Assembly: GCF_048323695.1 (NCBI RefSeq)
Contig: NZ_JBLWFT010000008.1
Location: forward strand, 99,864 to 163,863
Direction: 5' to 3'
From: Aquisalimonas sp007126095
GTDB taxonomy: Bacteria; Pseudomonadota; Gammaproteobacteria; Nitrococcales; Aquisalimonadaceae
Length of the DNA stretch: 64,000 bases
Part shown: positions 35,028-43,897 of the stretch, piece after piece
Layout of the letters: each line of letters begins with the position of its first letter
Position numbering within the stretch: the stretch's first letter is position 1
Notes under the pieces: model-generated
The model's database searches: none
What the model was told of the DNA's origin: nothing
The model's input: the letters and a program-made list of their open reading frames with translations, nothing else
Position numbers and translations under genes: made by a program

Positions 35028-35723
35028 TCAGGTGCTCAGCGACGACAGATCCAGGGCAATCCCCGGACCCATGGTGGACGCCACTGTCACCTTCTTCATG
35101 TAAATGCCCTTGGCAGCCGCCGGCTTGGCCTTGTTCAGGTCGGAGACCAGCGCTTCCAGGTTCTCGCGCAGCTGCTGGGGCGTAAAGTCAATCTTGCCGA
35201 TACCGGCATGGATGATGCCTTTCTTGTCGGTGCGATACCGCACCTGACCGGCCTTGGCGTTCTTCACCGCCGCGGCCACATCCTGAGCAACCGTCCCGAC
35301 TTTCGGGTTCGGCATGAGACCGCGCGGGCCGAGAATCGTTCCCAGCTTGCCCACGGTACCCATGGTATCAGGGCTGGCAATGACCACGTTGAAGTCCAGG
35401 TCTCCGCCCTTGATCTGTTCGGCAAGGTCGTCCATGCCGACCACGTCGGCCCCGGCTTCCTTCGCGGCTTCGGCCTTGTCGCCCTGGGCGAAGACCGCAA
35501 CCCGCACGCTCTTGCCGGTGCCGTTGGGCAGTACGGTGGAACCGCGCACGATCTGATCGGACTTCCGCGGATCAACACCCAGGTTCACCGCCACTTCAAC
35601 CGTCTCCGAGAAGCGAGGCGCCGGCAGATCCTTCAGCAGTGCAAACGCATCTTCGGCAGGGTACAGCTTGCCGCGCTCGACCTTCTCGGCGAACACTTTC
35701 TGGCGCTTGGTCAGCTTAGCCAT
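35028..35723 (-). CDS. rplA: 50S ribosomal protein L1
   Basis: Mobile L1-stalk protein controlling E-site tRNA release, and translational repressor of rplKA in E. coli. 231 residues: MAKLTKRQKVFAEKVERGKL, LGVDPRKSDQIVRGSTVLPN, GPRGLMPNPKVGTV. Its ATG overlaps the rplK stop (TAATG). Confidence 0.98.
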   Translation of the reverse strand: MAKLTKRQKVFAEKVERGKLYPAEDAFALLKDLPAPRFSETVEVAVNLGVDPRKSDQIVRGSTVLPNGTGKSVRVAVFAQGDKAEAAKEAGADVVGMDDLAEQIKGGDLDFNVVIASPDTMGTVGKLGTILGPRGLMPNPKVGTVAQDVAAAVKNAKAGQVRYRTDKKGIIHAGIGKIDFTPQQLRENLEALVSDLNKAKPAAAKGIYMKKVTVASTMGPGIALDLSSLST

Positions 35724-36157
35724 TATTCGACCCCCTCAACCTCGAGACCCATGCTCCGCGCACTACCGGCGATGGTGCGAACGGCCGCATCCATGTCGGA
35801 GGCGGACAGGTCCGGCTCCTTGGTGCGTGCAATCTCCTCGAGCTGCTCACGCGTCACCGTGCCGACCTTGTTCTTGTTCGGCACACCGGAACCACTCTTG
35901 ATGCCGGCCGCCTTCTTGAGAAGGATCGCCGCCGGCGGGGTCTTGGTGATGAACGTGAAGCTGCGGTCGGAGTAGACCGTAATCACCACGGGAATCGGCA
36001 GGCCCGGCTCCATCTCCTGGGTCTGGGCGTTGAACGCCTTACAGAACTCCATGATGTTCACGCCGTGCTGACCCAGCGCGGGGCCGACGGGCGGCGACGG
36101 GTTGGCCTGACCGGCCTTCACTTGCAGCTTGATGTAAGCTGAAACCTTCTTGGCCAT
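35723..36157 (-). CDS. rplK: 50S ribosomal protein L11
   Basis: Base of the factor-binding stalk and RelA-activating protein. 144 residues: AYIKLQVKAGQANPSPPVGP, ALGQHGVNIMEFCKAFNAQT and the C-terminal TIAGSARSMGLEVEG. Starts behind AGGAGG. Confidence 0.98.
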   Translation of the reverse strand: MAKKVSAYIKLQVKAGQANPSPPVGPALGQHGVNIMEFCKAFNAQTQEMEPGLPIPVVITVYSDRSFTFITKTPPAAILLKKAAGIKSGSGVPNKNKVGTVTREQLEEIARTKEPDLSASDMDAAVRTIAGSARSMGLEVEGVE

Positions 36158-36214
36158 GAAAGCCTCCTGATGTGGGTGCGAACGCCTTTTCGGCTCCCCG
36201 GTTCAAATACGCAA

Positions 36215-36242
36215 CGCCGGAACGGGTGAACCCGATCCGGCG
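36215..36242 (-). terminator. Hairpin in the nusG-rplK spacer
   Basis: CGCCGGA and TCCGGCG (outer) with CGGG/CCCG (inner) form a near-continuous stem after the nusG stop. It is followed on the - strand by TTGCGTATTT, a poor U-tract, so any termination is probably partial. Confidence 0.45.
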
Positions 36243-36261
36243 CTCTACCCGAGCGTCAGGC

Positions 36262-36795
36262 TCAGGTTTTCTCGACCTGATCGAAGCCCAACTCCACCGG
36301 CGTGGAGCGACCGAAGATCAGGACGGCCACCCGCAGGCGGCTCTTTTCGTAGTTCACTTCTTCCACGGCGCCGTTGAAATCGGTGAACGGACCATCGATG
36401 ACCCGCACGACCTCGCCCACCTCGAACAGCACCTTCGGACGCGGCTTCTCAACGCCTTCCTGCACCCGGTTGAGGATCTGATCGGCTTCGCGATCGGAAA
36501 TCGGCGCCGGCCGATCACTGCGCCCGCCAATGAACCCCATGACCCTAGGCACTTCCTTCACCAGGTGCCAGGTCTCGTCGTCCATTTCCATGCGAACCAG
36601 CACGTAACCGGGGAAGAACTTCCGCTCACTGCGGCGCTTCTGCCCGCCGCGAATCTCGACCACCTCTTCGGTGGGCACGAGAATGTCACCGAACTTCTCT
36701 TCCAGACCGGCGCGCTTGACGCGCTCTTCAATGGCCTGCTTGACCTTGTTTTCGAACCCGGAATAGGCGTGAACCACATACCAGCGCATCGTCAT
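36262..36795 (-). CDS. nusG: Transcription termination/antitermination factor NusG
   Basis: Couples RNA polymerase to the ribosome and to Rho. 177 residues: the NGN domain (MRWYVVHAYSGFENKVKQAI, VPTEEVVEIRGGQKR, GYVLVRMEMDDETWHLVKEV) and the KOW domain (FEVGEVVRVIDGPFTDFNG). Start at 36795 behind GGGAGG; four bases after secE. Confidence 0.98.
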   Translation of the reverse strand: MTMRWYVVHAYSGFENKVKQAIEERVKRAGLEEKFGDILVPTEEVVEIRGGQKRRSERKFFPGYVLVRMEMDDETWHLVKEVPRVMGFIGGRSDRPAPISDREADQILNRVQEGVEKPRPKVLFEVGEVVRVIDGPFTDFNGAVEEVNYEKSRLRVAVLIFGRSTPVELGFDQVEKT

Positions 36796-36799
36796 GCCC

Positions 36800-37177
36800 T
36801 CAGCCTCCCGGATTGAGCAGCTGCTGGACAGCCCAAAGGAAGAACATGTCCATCAGCCATAGAAAGATTGCCACCAGGACCACAACAATCAGCACGATGA
36901 TCGTCGTCTGCACGGTCTCCTGCCGGGTCGGCCAGACCACCTTGCGCACCTCGGTGCGGGAATCCTGCATGAACCGCCAGAGATTCGCGCCCGGGTTGGT
37001 GGTAACCGCAATACCCACGGCGACCGCGCCAACGGCAAGAATGCCAAGCACCCGGAACAGCTGCGGCTGATCCTCGTAGATGTAGAAGCCGAAGATCCCG
37101 GCCCCGAGGATCACGAGCGCTGCCACCAGCTTGATGGTGTCAGCCGGCGAGTTTTCGGTGTTTGACTTGGACTTCAT
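36800..37177 (-). CDS. secE: Preprotein translocase subunit SecE
   Basis: Small membrane subunit that clamps SecY. 125 residues from the ATG at 37177 (MKSKSNTENSPADTIKL); the longer upstream frame runs into tRNA-Trp and is rejected. Three hydrophobic segments, as in the three-TM E. coli form, and the conserved cytoplasmic EVRKVVWPTRQETVQTT before the last one. Confidence 0.96.
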   Translation of the reverse strand: MKSKSNTENSPADTIKLVAALVILGAGIFGFYIYEDQPQLFRVLGILAVGAVAVGIAVTTNPGANLWRFMQDSRTEVRKVVWPTRQETVQTTIIVLIVVVLVAIFLWLMDMFFLWAVQQLLNPGG

Positions 37178-37240
37178 CGGTTCCGTGGGACTCCGATCGG
37201 GAAGCGCCTTGACGGCGACACGCCCTGCCATCCTGTTGAG

Positions 37241-37316
<76 letters not shown>

Positions 37317-37420
37317 GTTGAACGTTGCTACACGGAACCCAAGCAGCCAAGGCGCGAGCGGGTCATGCCCGTCTCGCGCCCTGTAGTCTACCTGATTGTT
37401 CCGCGTTACGCAGGCTCCGA

Positions 37421-38611
37421 TCAGTCGATGATCTTGGAGACCACGCCGGCACCGACGGTGCGGCCGCCTTCGCGGATGGCAAAACGCAGACCGTCTTCCA
37501 TCGCGATCGGAGCAATCAGCGACACCGTCATCTGCACGTTGTCACCCGGCATCACCATCTCCGTACCCGACGGCAGCTCGCAAGAACCCGTCACGTCCGT
37601 CGTACGGAAGTAAAACTGCGGACGATACCCGTTGAAGAACGGCGTGTGACGACCACCCTCGTCCTTCGACAGAATGTACACCTCGCACTCGAACTTCGTG
37701 TGCGGCGTGATCGAACCCGGCTTGCACAGCACCTGACCACGCTCGACATCATCACGCTTCGTGCCACGCAGCAGCGCACCAATGTTGTCACCCGCCTCGC
37801 CCTGGTCCAGCAGCTTGCGGAACATCTCAACACCCGTGCAAACCGTCTTCACCGTCGGGCGAATGCCAACGATCTCGACTTCCTCGCCGGTCTTCACAAC
37901 ACCACGCTCAACACGACCCGTCACCACCGTGCCGCGACCCGAAATCGAGAACACGTCCTCGATCGGCATCAGGAACGGCTGATCCACCGGACGGTCCGGC
38001 GTCGGAATGAACGCGTCCATCGCCTCGACCAGCTTCACGATCGACGGCGCGCCAATCTCCGAGGTGTCACCCTCCAGCGCCTTCAGCGCCGAACCCGTGA
38101 TGATCGGCGTGTCGTCGCCCGGGAAATCGTACTGGCTCAGCAGATCACGAACCTCCATCTCCACGAGCTCCAGCAGCTCCGGATCGTCGACCATGTCCGC
38201 CTTGTTCAGATACACCACAATGAACGGAACACCAACCTGGCGACTCAGCAGAATGTGCTCGCGCGTCTGCGGCATCGGACCGTCCGCCGCCGACACCACC
38301 AGAATCGCACCGTCCATCTGCGCCGCACCCGTGATCATGTTCTTCACATAGTCCGCGTGACCCGGGCAGTCCACGTGCGCATAGTGACGCTCGCTCGACT
38401 CGTACTCCACGTGCGCCGTCGCAATCGTGATACCACGCGCCTTCTCCTCCGGCGCATTGTCAATCTGGTCAAACGCGCGAACGTCACCACCAGACTGCTC
38501 ACCCATCACCTTCGTCATGGCTGCAGTCAGCGTCGTCTTACCATGGTCAACGTGACCAATCGTTCCCACGTTGCAGTGCGGCTTACTACGCTCAAACTTG
38601 CTCTTGGACAT
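37421..38611 (-). CDS. tuf: Elongation factor Tu, copy B (ATG start)
   Basis: Second EF-Tu gene, 396 residues, in the tRNA-tufB-secE-nusG arrangement. All GTPase motifs are intact. The start is ATG behind GGGAGAT, and the C-terminus is SKIID rather than SKIVE. It follows tRNA-Thr by 77 bases with no clear promoter of its own, so it is probably made from the tRNA transcript. Confidence 0.98.
   Translation of the reverse strand: MSKSKFERSKPHCNVGTIGHVDHGKTTLTAAMTKVMGEQSGGDVRAFDQIDNAPEEKARGITIATAHVEYESSERHYAHVDCPGHADYVKNMITGAAQMDGAILVVSAADGPMPQTREHILLSRQVGVPFIVVYLNKADMVDDPELLELVEMEVRDLLSQYDFPGDDTPIITGSALKALEGDTSEIGAPSIVKLVEAMDAFIPTPDRPVDQPFLMPIEDVFSISGRGTVVTGRVERGVVKTGEEVEIVGIRPTVKTVCTGVEMFRKLLDQGEAGDNIGALLRGTKRDDVERGQVLCKPGSITPHTKFECEVYILSKDEGGRHTPFFNGYRPQFYFRTTDVTGSCELPSGTEMVMPGDNVQMTVSLIAPIAMEDGLRFAIREGGRTVGAGVVSKIID
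37443..38610. repeat. Direct repeat 2 (tuf copy B)
   Basis: Partner of 20705-21872, same orientation. Recombination between the two could delete or duplicate about 16.7 kb that includes rpoBC. Confidence 0.9.
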
Positions 38612-38688
38612 GGAGATCTCCCGGACTTTCCTTTGCTTCGCCAGGAACCGCAGCCACGGTTCGTCACGGACACGCTTCTACCAACTAA

Positions 38689-38763
<75 letters not shown>

Positions 38764-38806
38764 CCTGTTCAACTCTCGCGGCGCCGGCAGTGCAACGCCT
38801 TCTTTC

Positions 38807-38880
38807 TGGAGCGGGTGATGGGAATCGAACCCACATCATCAGCTTGGAAGGCTGAGGTTCTACCGTTGAACTACACCCGC
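38807..38880 (-). tRNA. tRNA-Gly (TCC anticodon)
   Basis: 74 bases with encoded CCA. Acceptor GCGGGTG pairs with CACCCGC. Stem TCAGC/GCTGA closes loop CTTCCAA with anticodon TCC. T arm GTTCGAT. Confidence 0.97.
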
Positions 38881-39026
38881 GAGCTACATGAGTGGCGGCG
38901 CGCATCGCTGCCGGACACCCGAAACTCCCTGAACGAGCAATAGGCACCGACCGAAGGTCAGTGCCCCGTACCGCCACCGGGCGGCCGCTCCGTGCCGGCG
39001 CTTCGAGCGCCCTGCACTCTCGAATT

Positions 39027-39111
39027 TGGTGGAGGGGGGAGGATTCGAACCTCCGAAGGCTGTGCCAGCAGATTTACAGTCTGCCCCCTTTGGCCGCTCG
39101 GGAACCCCTCC
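39027..39111 (-). tRNA. tRNA-Tyr (GTA anticodon)
   Basis: 85 bases with encoded CCA and the long variable arm of class II tRNAs. Acceptor GGAGGGG pairs with CCCCTCC. Stem CAGA/TCTG closes loop CTGTAAA with anticodon GTA. First tRNA of the Tyr-Gly-Thr-tuf unit. Confidence 0.97.
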
Positions 39112-39128
39112 TGATTTTGGAGCGCGGT

Positions 39129-39158
39129 ACTTTGCGCCAGAAGCAGCGTCGCTGTCAA
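39129..39158 (-). promoter_or_regulatory. Candidate promoter of the tRNA-tuf operon
   Basis: A perfect TTGACA (39153-39158) lies about 45 bases before tRNA-Tyr. The best -10 at 18 bases is only CAAAGT (39129-39134), followed by a GC-rich discriminator-like ACCGCGC. Weak -10, hence low confidence. Confidence 0.35.
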
Positions 39159-39339
39159 CTACCGAACATCGCCAAGCAGTAAATGCTGCGCTGCAAGCGC
39201 GGAAGTATAGACAATACAGCGCAGGTACGCGAGGGGCGTCAGTAGCTGGGGCAGGTTGTCGCCCGCTCCCCGCATTGCGGGGGCCATACACGCTCCCCAT
39301 AATGACGTCTGGTCACGACAACCAACGCGGGGGAAGGGC

Positions 39340-40323
39340 GTGAGCGCATCGTCTGTTCTGGTCACCGGGGGGGCCGGGTACATCGGCAGCCACGTCACGC
39401 GGCAGCTCGTGCAGCGCGGCGAACGGGTCATCGTGCTGGACAACCTCTCCACCGGCTTTCGCGAAGCCGTGGAGGGCGCGGAGCTGGTGGTCGGGGATAC
39501 CGGTGATGCCGGACTGGTCAACGATCTCATGCAGCACTACGCCGTCGGCACGCTGATGCACTTCGCGGCCCACACCGTCGTACCGGAGTCCGTCGCCGAT
39601 CCGCTGAAATACTACCGCAACAACACCAACAGCAGCCGCATCCTGCTGGAAGCCTGTGTTGCCAACGGCGTGAGACAGGTGGTGTTCTCGTCCACCGCCG
39701 CGGTCTACGGCGAGGCGTCTGGCGATACCGTGGCGGAGGACAGCCCGCTCAACCCCATCAACCCTTACGGGCGCTCAAAGCTGGCCACGGAATGGGTGCT
39801 GGAGGACCTGGCCACCGCCGGTGAACTGGAGCACCTCACCCTTCGCTACTTCAACGTCGCCGGCTGCGCACCGGACGGGCGCATCGGGCAGTCCACACCT
39901 AACGCCACCCTGCTGATCAAGGTCGCCGCGGAGGCAGCAGTCGGCGTGCGCAACGGGATGCGTGTGTTCGGTACCGACTACCCCACGCCGGACGGCACCT
40001 GCGTTCGCGATTTCATCCACGTGGAGGACCTGGCCGACGCTCATGTACTGGCCCTGGATCATCTGCGTGGTGGCGGCAGATCGCTTACCCTGAACTGTGG
40101 CTACGGCCATGGCTACAGCGTGCGGGACGTACTGACAACGGTCGAACGAGTTGCTGGCGCTCCGCTGAACACCACCTATACCAACCGACGCCCCGGGGAT
40201 CCGGCACGACTCGTGGCCAACGCGGATCGTATCCGACGGCACCTCGCCTGGACGCCGAAGTACGACGACCTGGAGACCATCGTGCGAACGGCCATCGCAT
40301 GGGAGCGAAACCGCCGGTATTGA
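39340..40323 (+). CDS. galE: UDP-glucose 4-epimerase
   Basis: Interconverts UDP-glucose and UDP-galactose (or the N-acetyl forms) for polysaccharide synthesis; cytoplasmic. 327 residues from the GTG at 39340 (reading MSASSVLVTGGAGYIGSH). NAD motif GGAGYIGS (10-17); catalytic Tyr143 and Lys147 in YGRSK; SSTAAVYG holds the active-site serine region. An upstream ATG at 39256 in frame would add 28 residues of unlike sequence. It starts the polysaccharide part of the window, divergent from the tRNA operon. Confidence 0.93.
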   Translation: MSASSVLVTGGAGYIGSHVTRQLVQRGERVIVLDNLSTGFREAVEGAELVVGDTGDAGLVNDLMQHYAVGTLMHFAAHTVVPESVADPLKYYRNNTNSSRILLEACVANGVRQVVFSSTAAVYGEASGDTVAEDSPLNPINPYGRSKLATEWVLEDLATAGELEHLTLRYFNVAGCAPDGRIGQSTPNATLLIKVAAEAAVGVRNGMRVFGTDYPTPDGTCVRDFIHVEDLADAHVLALDHLRGGGRSLTLNCGYGHGYSVRDVLTTVERVAGAPLNTTYTNRRPGDPARLVANADRIRRHLAWTPKYDDLETIVRTAIAWERNRRY

Positions 40324-40526
40324 ATCGGACGCGGTGTTGCCGGGACTACCGTCATACGGTGCGACAAGCCAATCAACAGTGACCTGTCCCGCCGCTCCTC
40401 ACAAGAGCAGAAACGGCCGGGGCAGCCTGCGGAACAGGTCACACTCCCTGCCTGATCGCCCCCTCGCCACCGGTGCGACCGACCAGGGTCGGCCACACCA
40501 GACGGCCGGAACCGGAGCGCAGGCGA

Positions 40527-41282
40527 TTACGCGATGCGATCCTCGATCATCGGCGCAGGCCCCCGACGCTCGCCCCGCACCGGTCGACGCGGATCCGACC
40601 GCCCAGCGTCCGCCTCGACCAACTGCCCTGCCAAACGGGCCAGCGCAGTCCCCTCGGCCTTTACTCCGGACCACAAGGCATCCAGGCTGGCCATGACCGG
40701 CTGACGAGCACCGCGGTGATTGATGACCGGGCCGATGGGCTGAAAATGAATGCCAACGCGGGTGAAAAAACGGATCAGCGCAGCATTCAGCAGCGCCGTC
40801 CAGTGCGTCACGCCGGACTCCCAACTCTGCCGGAACAGCAACGCCACCAGCCCCATTGTCACGTGACGGGAGCTGACCATTACGGACTGCTGCTGGCTCA
40901 TTAATGTCGAAAAGGTACGGGTGACGGCAAAACGGGACACCTCGGCAATGCGACAGGACGGGTTCAACTGGCGGGTGCGAGCGAGTTGCTGCTCGACACT
41001 GCGCGACCCATGGGTTCGTATCGGCAATCCGTGGCCGTCGTCGAACACCAGTCGGGACGTCCCGACAGTGGTCCCGTCTGATCGATTGCGGACAAGCACG
41101 TGTGTGGCTGCGTCGTCATACTCATCGGTTTCCATGTGATCAGGAAAACGCGAGTAATCCTCATAGCCACGCTCAAGACAGTACACCTGGTAACGCAGAC
41201 GAAGCGCATCCTGGACGGCGCCGGGATCCTGCGCACACTGGGCAAGCAGCGATTCATGGTAGATCGCGGAAAGATTGTTCAT
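40527..41282 (-). CDS. PEP-CTERM/exosortase-associated acyltransferase
   Basis: Matches the GNAT-like family found only with exosortase systems, related to acyl-homoserine-lactone and N-acyl amino acid synthases; the acyl acceptor is unknown. 251 residues. Seen: LRYQVYCLERGYE (29-41), an acidic segment FPDHMETDEYDD, GTSRLVF and EVSRFAVTR (114-122). Start at 41282 behind GGGGGGT; a further upstream start would remove the spacing. The C-terminal 30 residues are Arg/Pro-rich. A sigma-54 site lies 110 bases upstream. Confidence 0.85.
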   Translation of the reverse strand: MNNLSAIYHESLLAQCAQDPGAVQDALRLRYQVYCLERGYEDYSRFPDHMETDEYDDAATHVLVRNRSDGTTVGTSRLVFDDGHGLPIRTHGSRSVEQQLARTRQLNPSCRIAEVSRFAVTRTFSTLMSQQQSVMVSSRHVTMGLVALLFRQSWESGVTHWTALLNAALIRFFTRVGIHFQPIGPVINHRGARQPVMASLDALWSGVKAEGTALARLAGQLVEADAGRSDPRRPVRGERRGPAPMIEDRIA

Positions 41283-41391
41283 TGTGGTACCCCCCACGGA
41301 AAAGGACACCGACGGCTACCCTATGGCGCCAAGGCGCCGCCATCGGCCAGTACCCCGCTCGCATCGCGCGCGCGCGAAGTCAACCGGCTAA

Positions 41392-41408
41392 AGCAATTTT
41401 TGCGCCAG
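41392..41408 (-). promoter_or_regulatory. Sigma-54 promoter before the acyltransferase
   Basis: CTGGCGCAAAAATTGCT: GG and GC are separated by exactly ten bases, with the TTGCT -12 box intact. An ATTACA lies 81 bases upstream of the first G of GG. Confidence 0.82.
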
Positions 41409-41784
41409 GGTCGTAAGTTGTTGTTTTTGGAATGGTCATTCTGGCGAATCCGTTTCGCCGCTCCGAGGGAGGCGATCAAACTGTAATCACACAGCGACAC
41501 TCCCGGCCGCCGCTTCCCGCATGAAACCCTCTCGATCCCAGGCATGGCACCGCCCCCGGGAATGTCGTTGAAAAGCAACATGCAGGGGGCACGTCGCGGA
41601 CGGACTCGGCGGTGCCGCGATCAGGACGTGCGCCTCTCCCTTTCAGCAGTGGACCCGTATCGAGTATCCTTTGCCTGCCTTGCCTGCGTCGGCATCCACG
41701 CTGGTCTCCGCGCTTGTATTCCCCTGCGGACCGGGGCACGTTAAACGATCAACCAACCGGACAGGTTGCCCACATACCGTGCGC
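41409..41784. other. Divergent intergenic region, no gene recognised
   Basis: Part of the 500-base gap between the acyltransferase and the VanZ-like gene. Apart from the sigma-54 site just left of it and the ATTACA at 41482-41487, I see no start-anchored reading frame with coding character, no tRNA and no convincing terminator. The + strand promoter for the VanZ gene must lie here but was not resolved. Confidence 0.5.
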
Positions 41785-42690
41785 ATGAACGCCCGCAACT
41801 ACCTTGCTCTTGCCGTCGTTGCCGGCATGACCCCGTTGTTTTTCATCGATCTCGGCGCATGGCGACAGGTCTTCGCCCCGGAGATCCACATCTTCGGCCA
41901 TCTCCTGTATTTCGCGCTCCTGGGTTGGCTCATACTCCAGGCACCGGTACTGCAGCGATACAGTTTTGCCAAACGCGGCATCGCGGTGTTGGCCATTGCC
42001 CTGCTGCTTGGCGCCAGCATCGAGCTTGTTCAGCCGCTTTTCGATCGCACGGCCGGGTTCCGCGACGTCTGGCAGAACGTCCTGGGCGCCGCCATCGCGG
42101 TCGCGCTGGCGGCGCCGGCCGGCGCCAAGCGGCGAAGCATCGGCGGCCTCGTGGCAGTGGTGCTCTTCCTCGAGCTGCAGGCACCGGTGACCTCACTATG
42201 GGATCGTGGCGTTGCTCGACTGCAGTTCCCGGTGCTCTCGGATTTCAGCACGGCGTTCGAGCACCGCCGCTGGTCCAGGGGACAGCAGGATGACGGTGTT
42301 ACCCGGGGGGGGCACGGCTCGCTCCGCGTCGACCTTCCGCCGGCGCGCTTCGCTGGCACAACCATGCGACGCTCCCTGGGCGACTGGTCCGACTTCGAGG
42401 CCCTGAGTCTGAGCATATACAACGCGGAGCCCGTGCCCCTGATCGTCACGGTGTCCATCCGCGATGACATCCATCTCAGTCGCGGGGGGGCCTACGATGA
42501 TCGTTTCAACCGGCGCTTTCAGCTCCTTCCGGGCTGGAACGACATCCGCATTCCGGTCGAGGACGTCCAGCAGGCCCCATCCGAGCGCACCATGAGACTG
42601 AATCGCATCGTGGAGCTGGCCATCTTCACCACGAATCTGGAGCAGCCGCACAGGCTCTACCTGGATACCGTGCAACTCACGGACTCGTGA
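41785..42690 (+). CDS. VanZ-like membrane protein with C-terminal soluble domain
   Basis: 301 residues. The first 130 hold about four membrane segments with the VanZ-type HIFGHLLYFALLGWLI and the E-L-V-Q-P-motif segment GASIELVQPLFDRTAGFRDV, then DVWQNVLGAAIAV. The last 170 residues are predicted outside the membrane and resemble a beta-sandwich sugar-binding or CIA30-type fold (LRVDLPPARF, WSDFEALSLSIYN, WNDIRIPVEDVQ), a guess from pattern only. The ATG at 41785 is chosen; a GTG two codons earlier is possible. Its 3' end overlaps the convergent VanZ gene by 14 bases. VanZ here is not evidence of glycopeptide resistance. Confidence 0.75.
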   Translation: MNARNYLALAVVAGMTPLFFIDLGAWRQVFAPEIHIFGHLLYFALLGWLILQAPVLQRYSFAKRGIAVLAIALLLGASIELVQPLFDRTAGFRDVWQNVLGAAIAVALAAPAGAKRRSIGGLVAVVLFLELQAPVTSLWDRGVARLQFPVLSDFSTAFEHRRWSRGQQDDGVTRGGHGSLRVDLPPARFAGTTMRRSLGDWSDFEALSLSIYNAEPVPLIVTVSIRDDIHLSRGGAYDDRFNRRFQLLPGWNDIRIPVEDVQQAPSERTMRLNRIVELAIFTTNLEQPHRLYLDTVQLTDS

Positions 42691-43897
42691 CCGCCGCCTG
42701 GCGCCGTTGGGCGTAAGGCCGCCACGCGACCATCGCCACCCCCCAGAAGGCAACGCACAACAGTGGATCGGTGATTTCCGCCGTACGCGAGGCAATCCAG
42801 ATCTGCGCGATTTCAATCCCGGCCACCATGACCGCAGGAAGCAATAGCGCCGTGACACGGCTCTGGCTTGCCTCCAGGGTCAACCACACCAGGCTGCCGT
42901 AGAGAAAGAGCTTTTCGATGAGGCTCAGCAGATTCACGGTCATGTTGCCGTGCAGAAACCCCTGGAACGGTAACCATAGAAACGCCCCCTGCGCTAACTC
43001 GAACGGGCGCAGCCCCTGGACCACGAGCATGGCAAGCAACAGCAGGATCACGGGCTCGATCGGCCGGCGGAAACCGTAGCGCAACCCGGTCCATACCAGC
43101 AGGGCCGCCGCCGCACCCATCACATTGTGCAGGACAAGGGGATTGGCCGTGATGCCGACCTGTGCAACGACAACGCCCGGAATCACCAGCCAGAGCCACC
43201 ACCACGACAGCCGACACTGCTCCCACAGACAGGCAAAGACGATCCACGCCACCGCGTTATGGAAGGCATCCAGTGGGCGCAGCTCCGGCTCAAGCAACAG
43301 CGGCCGCAACCCGTCCTTGATGGAAAACACATCGACACTCGGCACAAACGGAAACCACCGATACGCCACCCAGCAGAGCATCAGCAGAAACGGCAGGGCC
43401 AGTGCCTGGCGGGCGTGCCGTCCCGTGTGGGTCATCAGCGCGTGCACGCCCGGCAGGCGGGCAATGGTCGCACCCGCCACCGTGCCAACCATGTTGATCG
43501 CACCATCAGCAAAGGTCGGCACCCGACCGGGCAACCACAGCTGTGCCACCTGCAGCCCGAAAGCGATCACGGCGGCAGACAGGTAGAGCAACAGCCAGCG
43601 GGGCAGCCAGTGCCATGCGGCCAGCGCCACGGCGCCGAACAACCCATACGGCACGAACAGCAGGACATTCGTGAGCACATTGACGGGGCGGAATTCGCCG
43701 CGCCAGTCGGTGAGCAACACCTCGGCCGCATCGGATAACGCCATGGGCGCGAACTCGAACCGGAACGGATACAGCGACCCGTAAATGATCCCCACGGCAC
43801 TGAACAACAACAGCAGGCGTGCCGTTCCGTAGCCCGCCGGCACGCCAACGGCGTCACTGCCCCCCTGTGGGGAACTGGCCACGGACCCACTAGCCAT
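42677..43897 (-). CDS. VanZ-like polytopic membrane protein
   Basis: 406 residues with about ten hydrophobic segments. Two VanZ-type halves can be traced: NVLTNVLLFVPYGLFGAVAL with GLQVAQLWLPGRVPTFADGA in the first, and a second set (AFHNAVAWIVFACLWEQCRL, MVAGIEIAQIWIASRTAEIT, DPLLCVAFW) in the rest. Such proteins are frequent in exosortase loci, with unproven function. Its start overlaps the nucleotidyltransferase stop by eight bases, so it is the last gene of the HPr-rel-A operon. Confidence 0.8.
   Translation of the reverse strand: MASGSVASSPQGGSDAVGVPAGYGTARLLLLFSAVGIIYGSLYPFRFEFAPMALSDAAEVLLTDWRGEFRPVNVLTNVLLFVPYGLFGAVALAAWHWLPRWLLLYLSAAVIAFGLQVAQLWLPGRVPTFADGAINMVGTVAGATIARLPGVHALMTHTGRHARQALALPFLLMLCWVAYRWFPFVPSVDVFSIKDGLRPLLLEPELRPLDAFHNAVAWIVFACLWEQCRLSWWWLWLVIPGVVVAQVGITANPLVLHNVMGAAAALLVWTGLRYGFRRPIEPVILLLLAMLVVQGLRPFELAQGAFLWLPFQGFLHGNMTVNLLSLIEKLFLYGSLVWLTLEASQSRVTALLLPAVMVAGIEIAQIWIASRTAEITDPLLCVAFWGVAMVAWRPYAQRRQAAVTSP

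Noticed and set aside
39203..39208. TATACT on the - strand upstream of tRNA-Tyr as a -10 box
   Set aside because: No acceptable -35 at 16-18 bases; the TTGACA nearer the tRNA was kept at low confidence instead.
40379..40442. Inverted repeat GTGACCTGT ... ACAGGTCAC with a 46-base loop between galE and the acyltransferase
   Set aside because: Only nine pairs and a long loop; could be chance in a GC-rich gap, and no U-tract or element ends were found.
41785..43897. VanZ homology as antibiotic resistance genes
   Set aside because: VanZ-like domains are common in exosortase and polysaccharide loci; no vanA/vanH/vanX or other resistance context is present.
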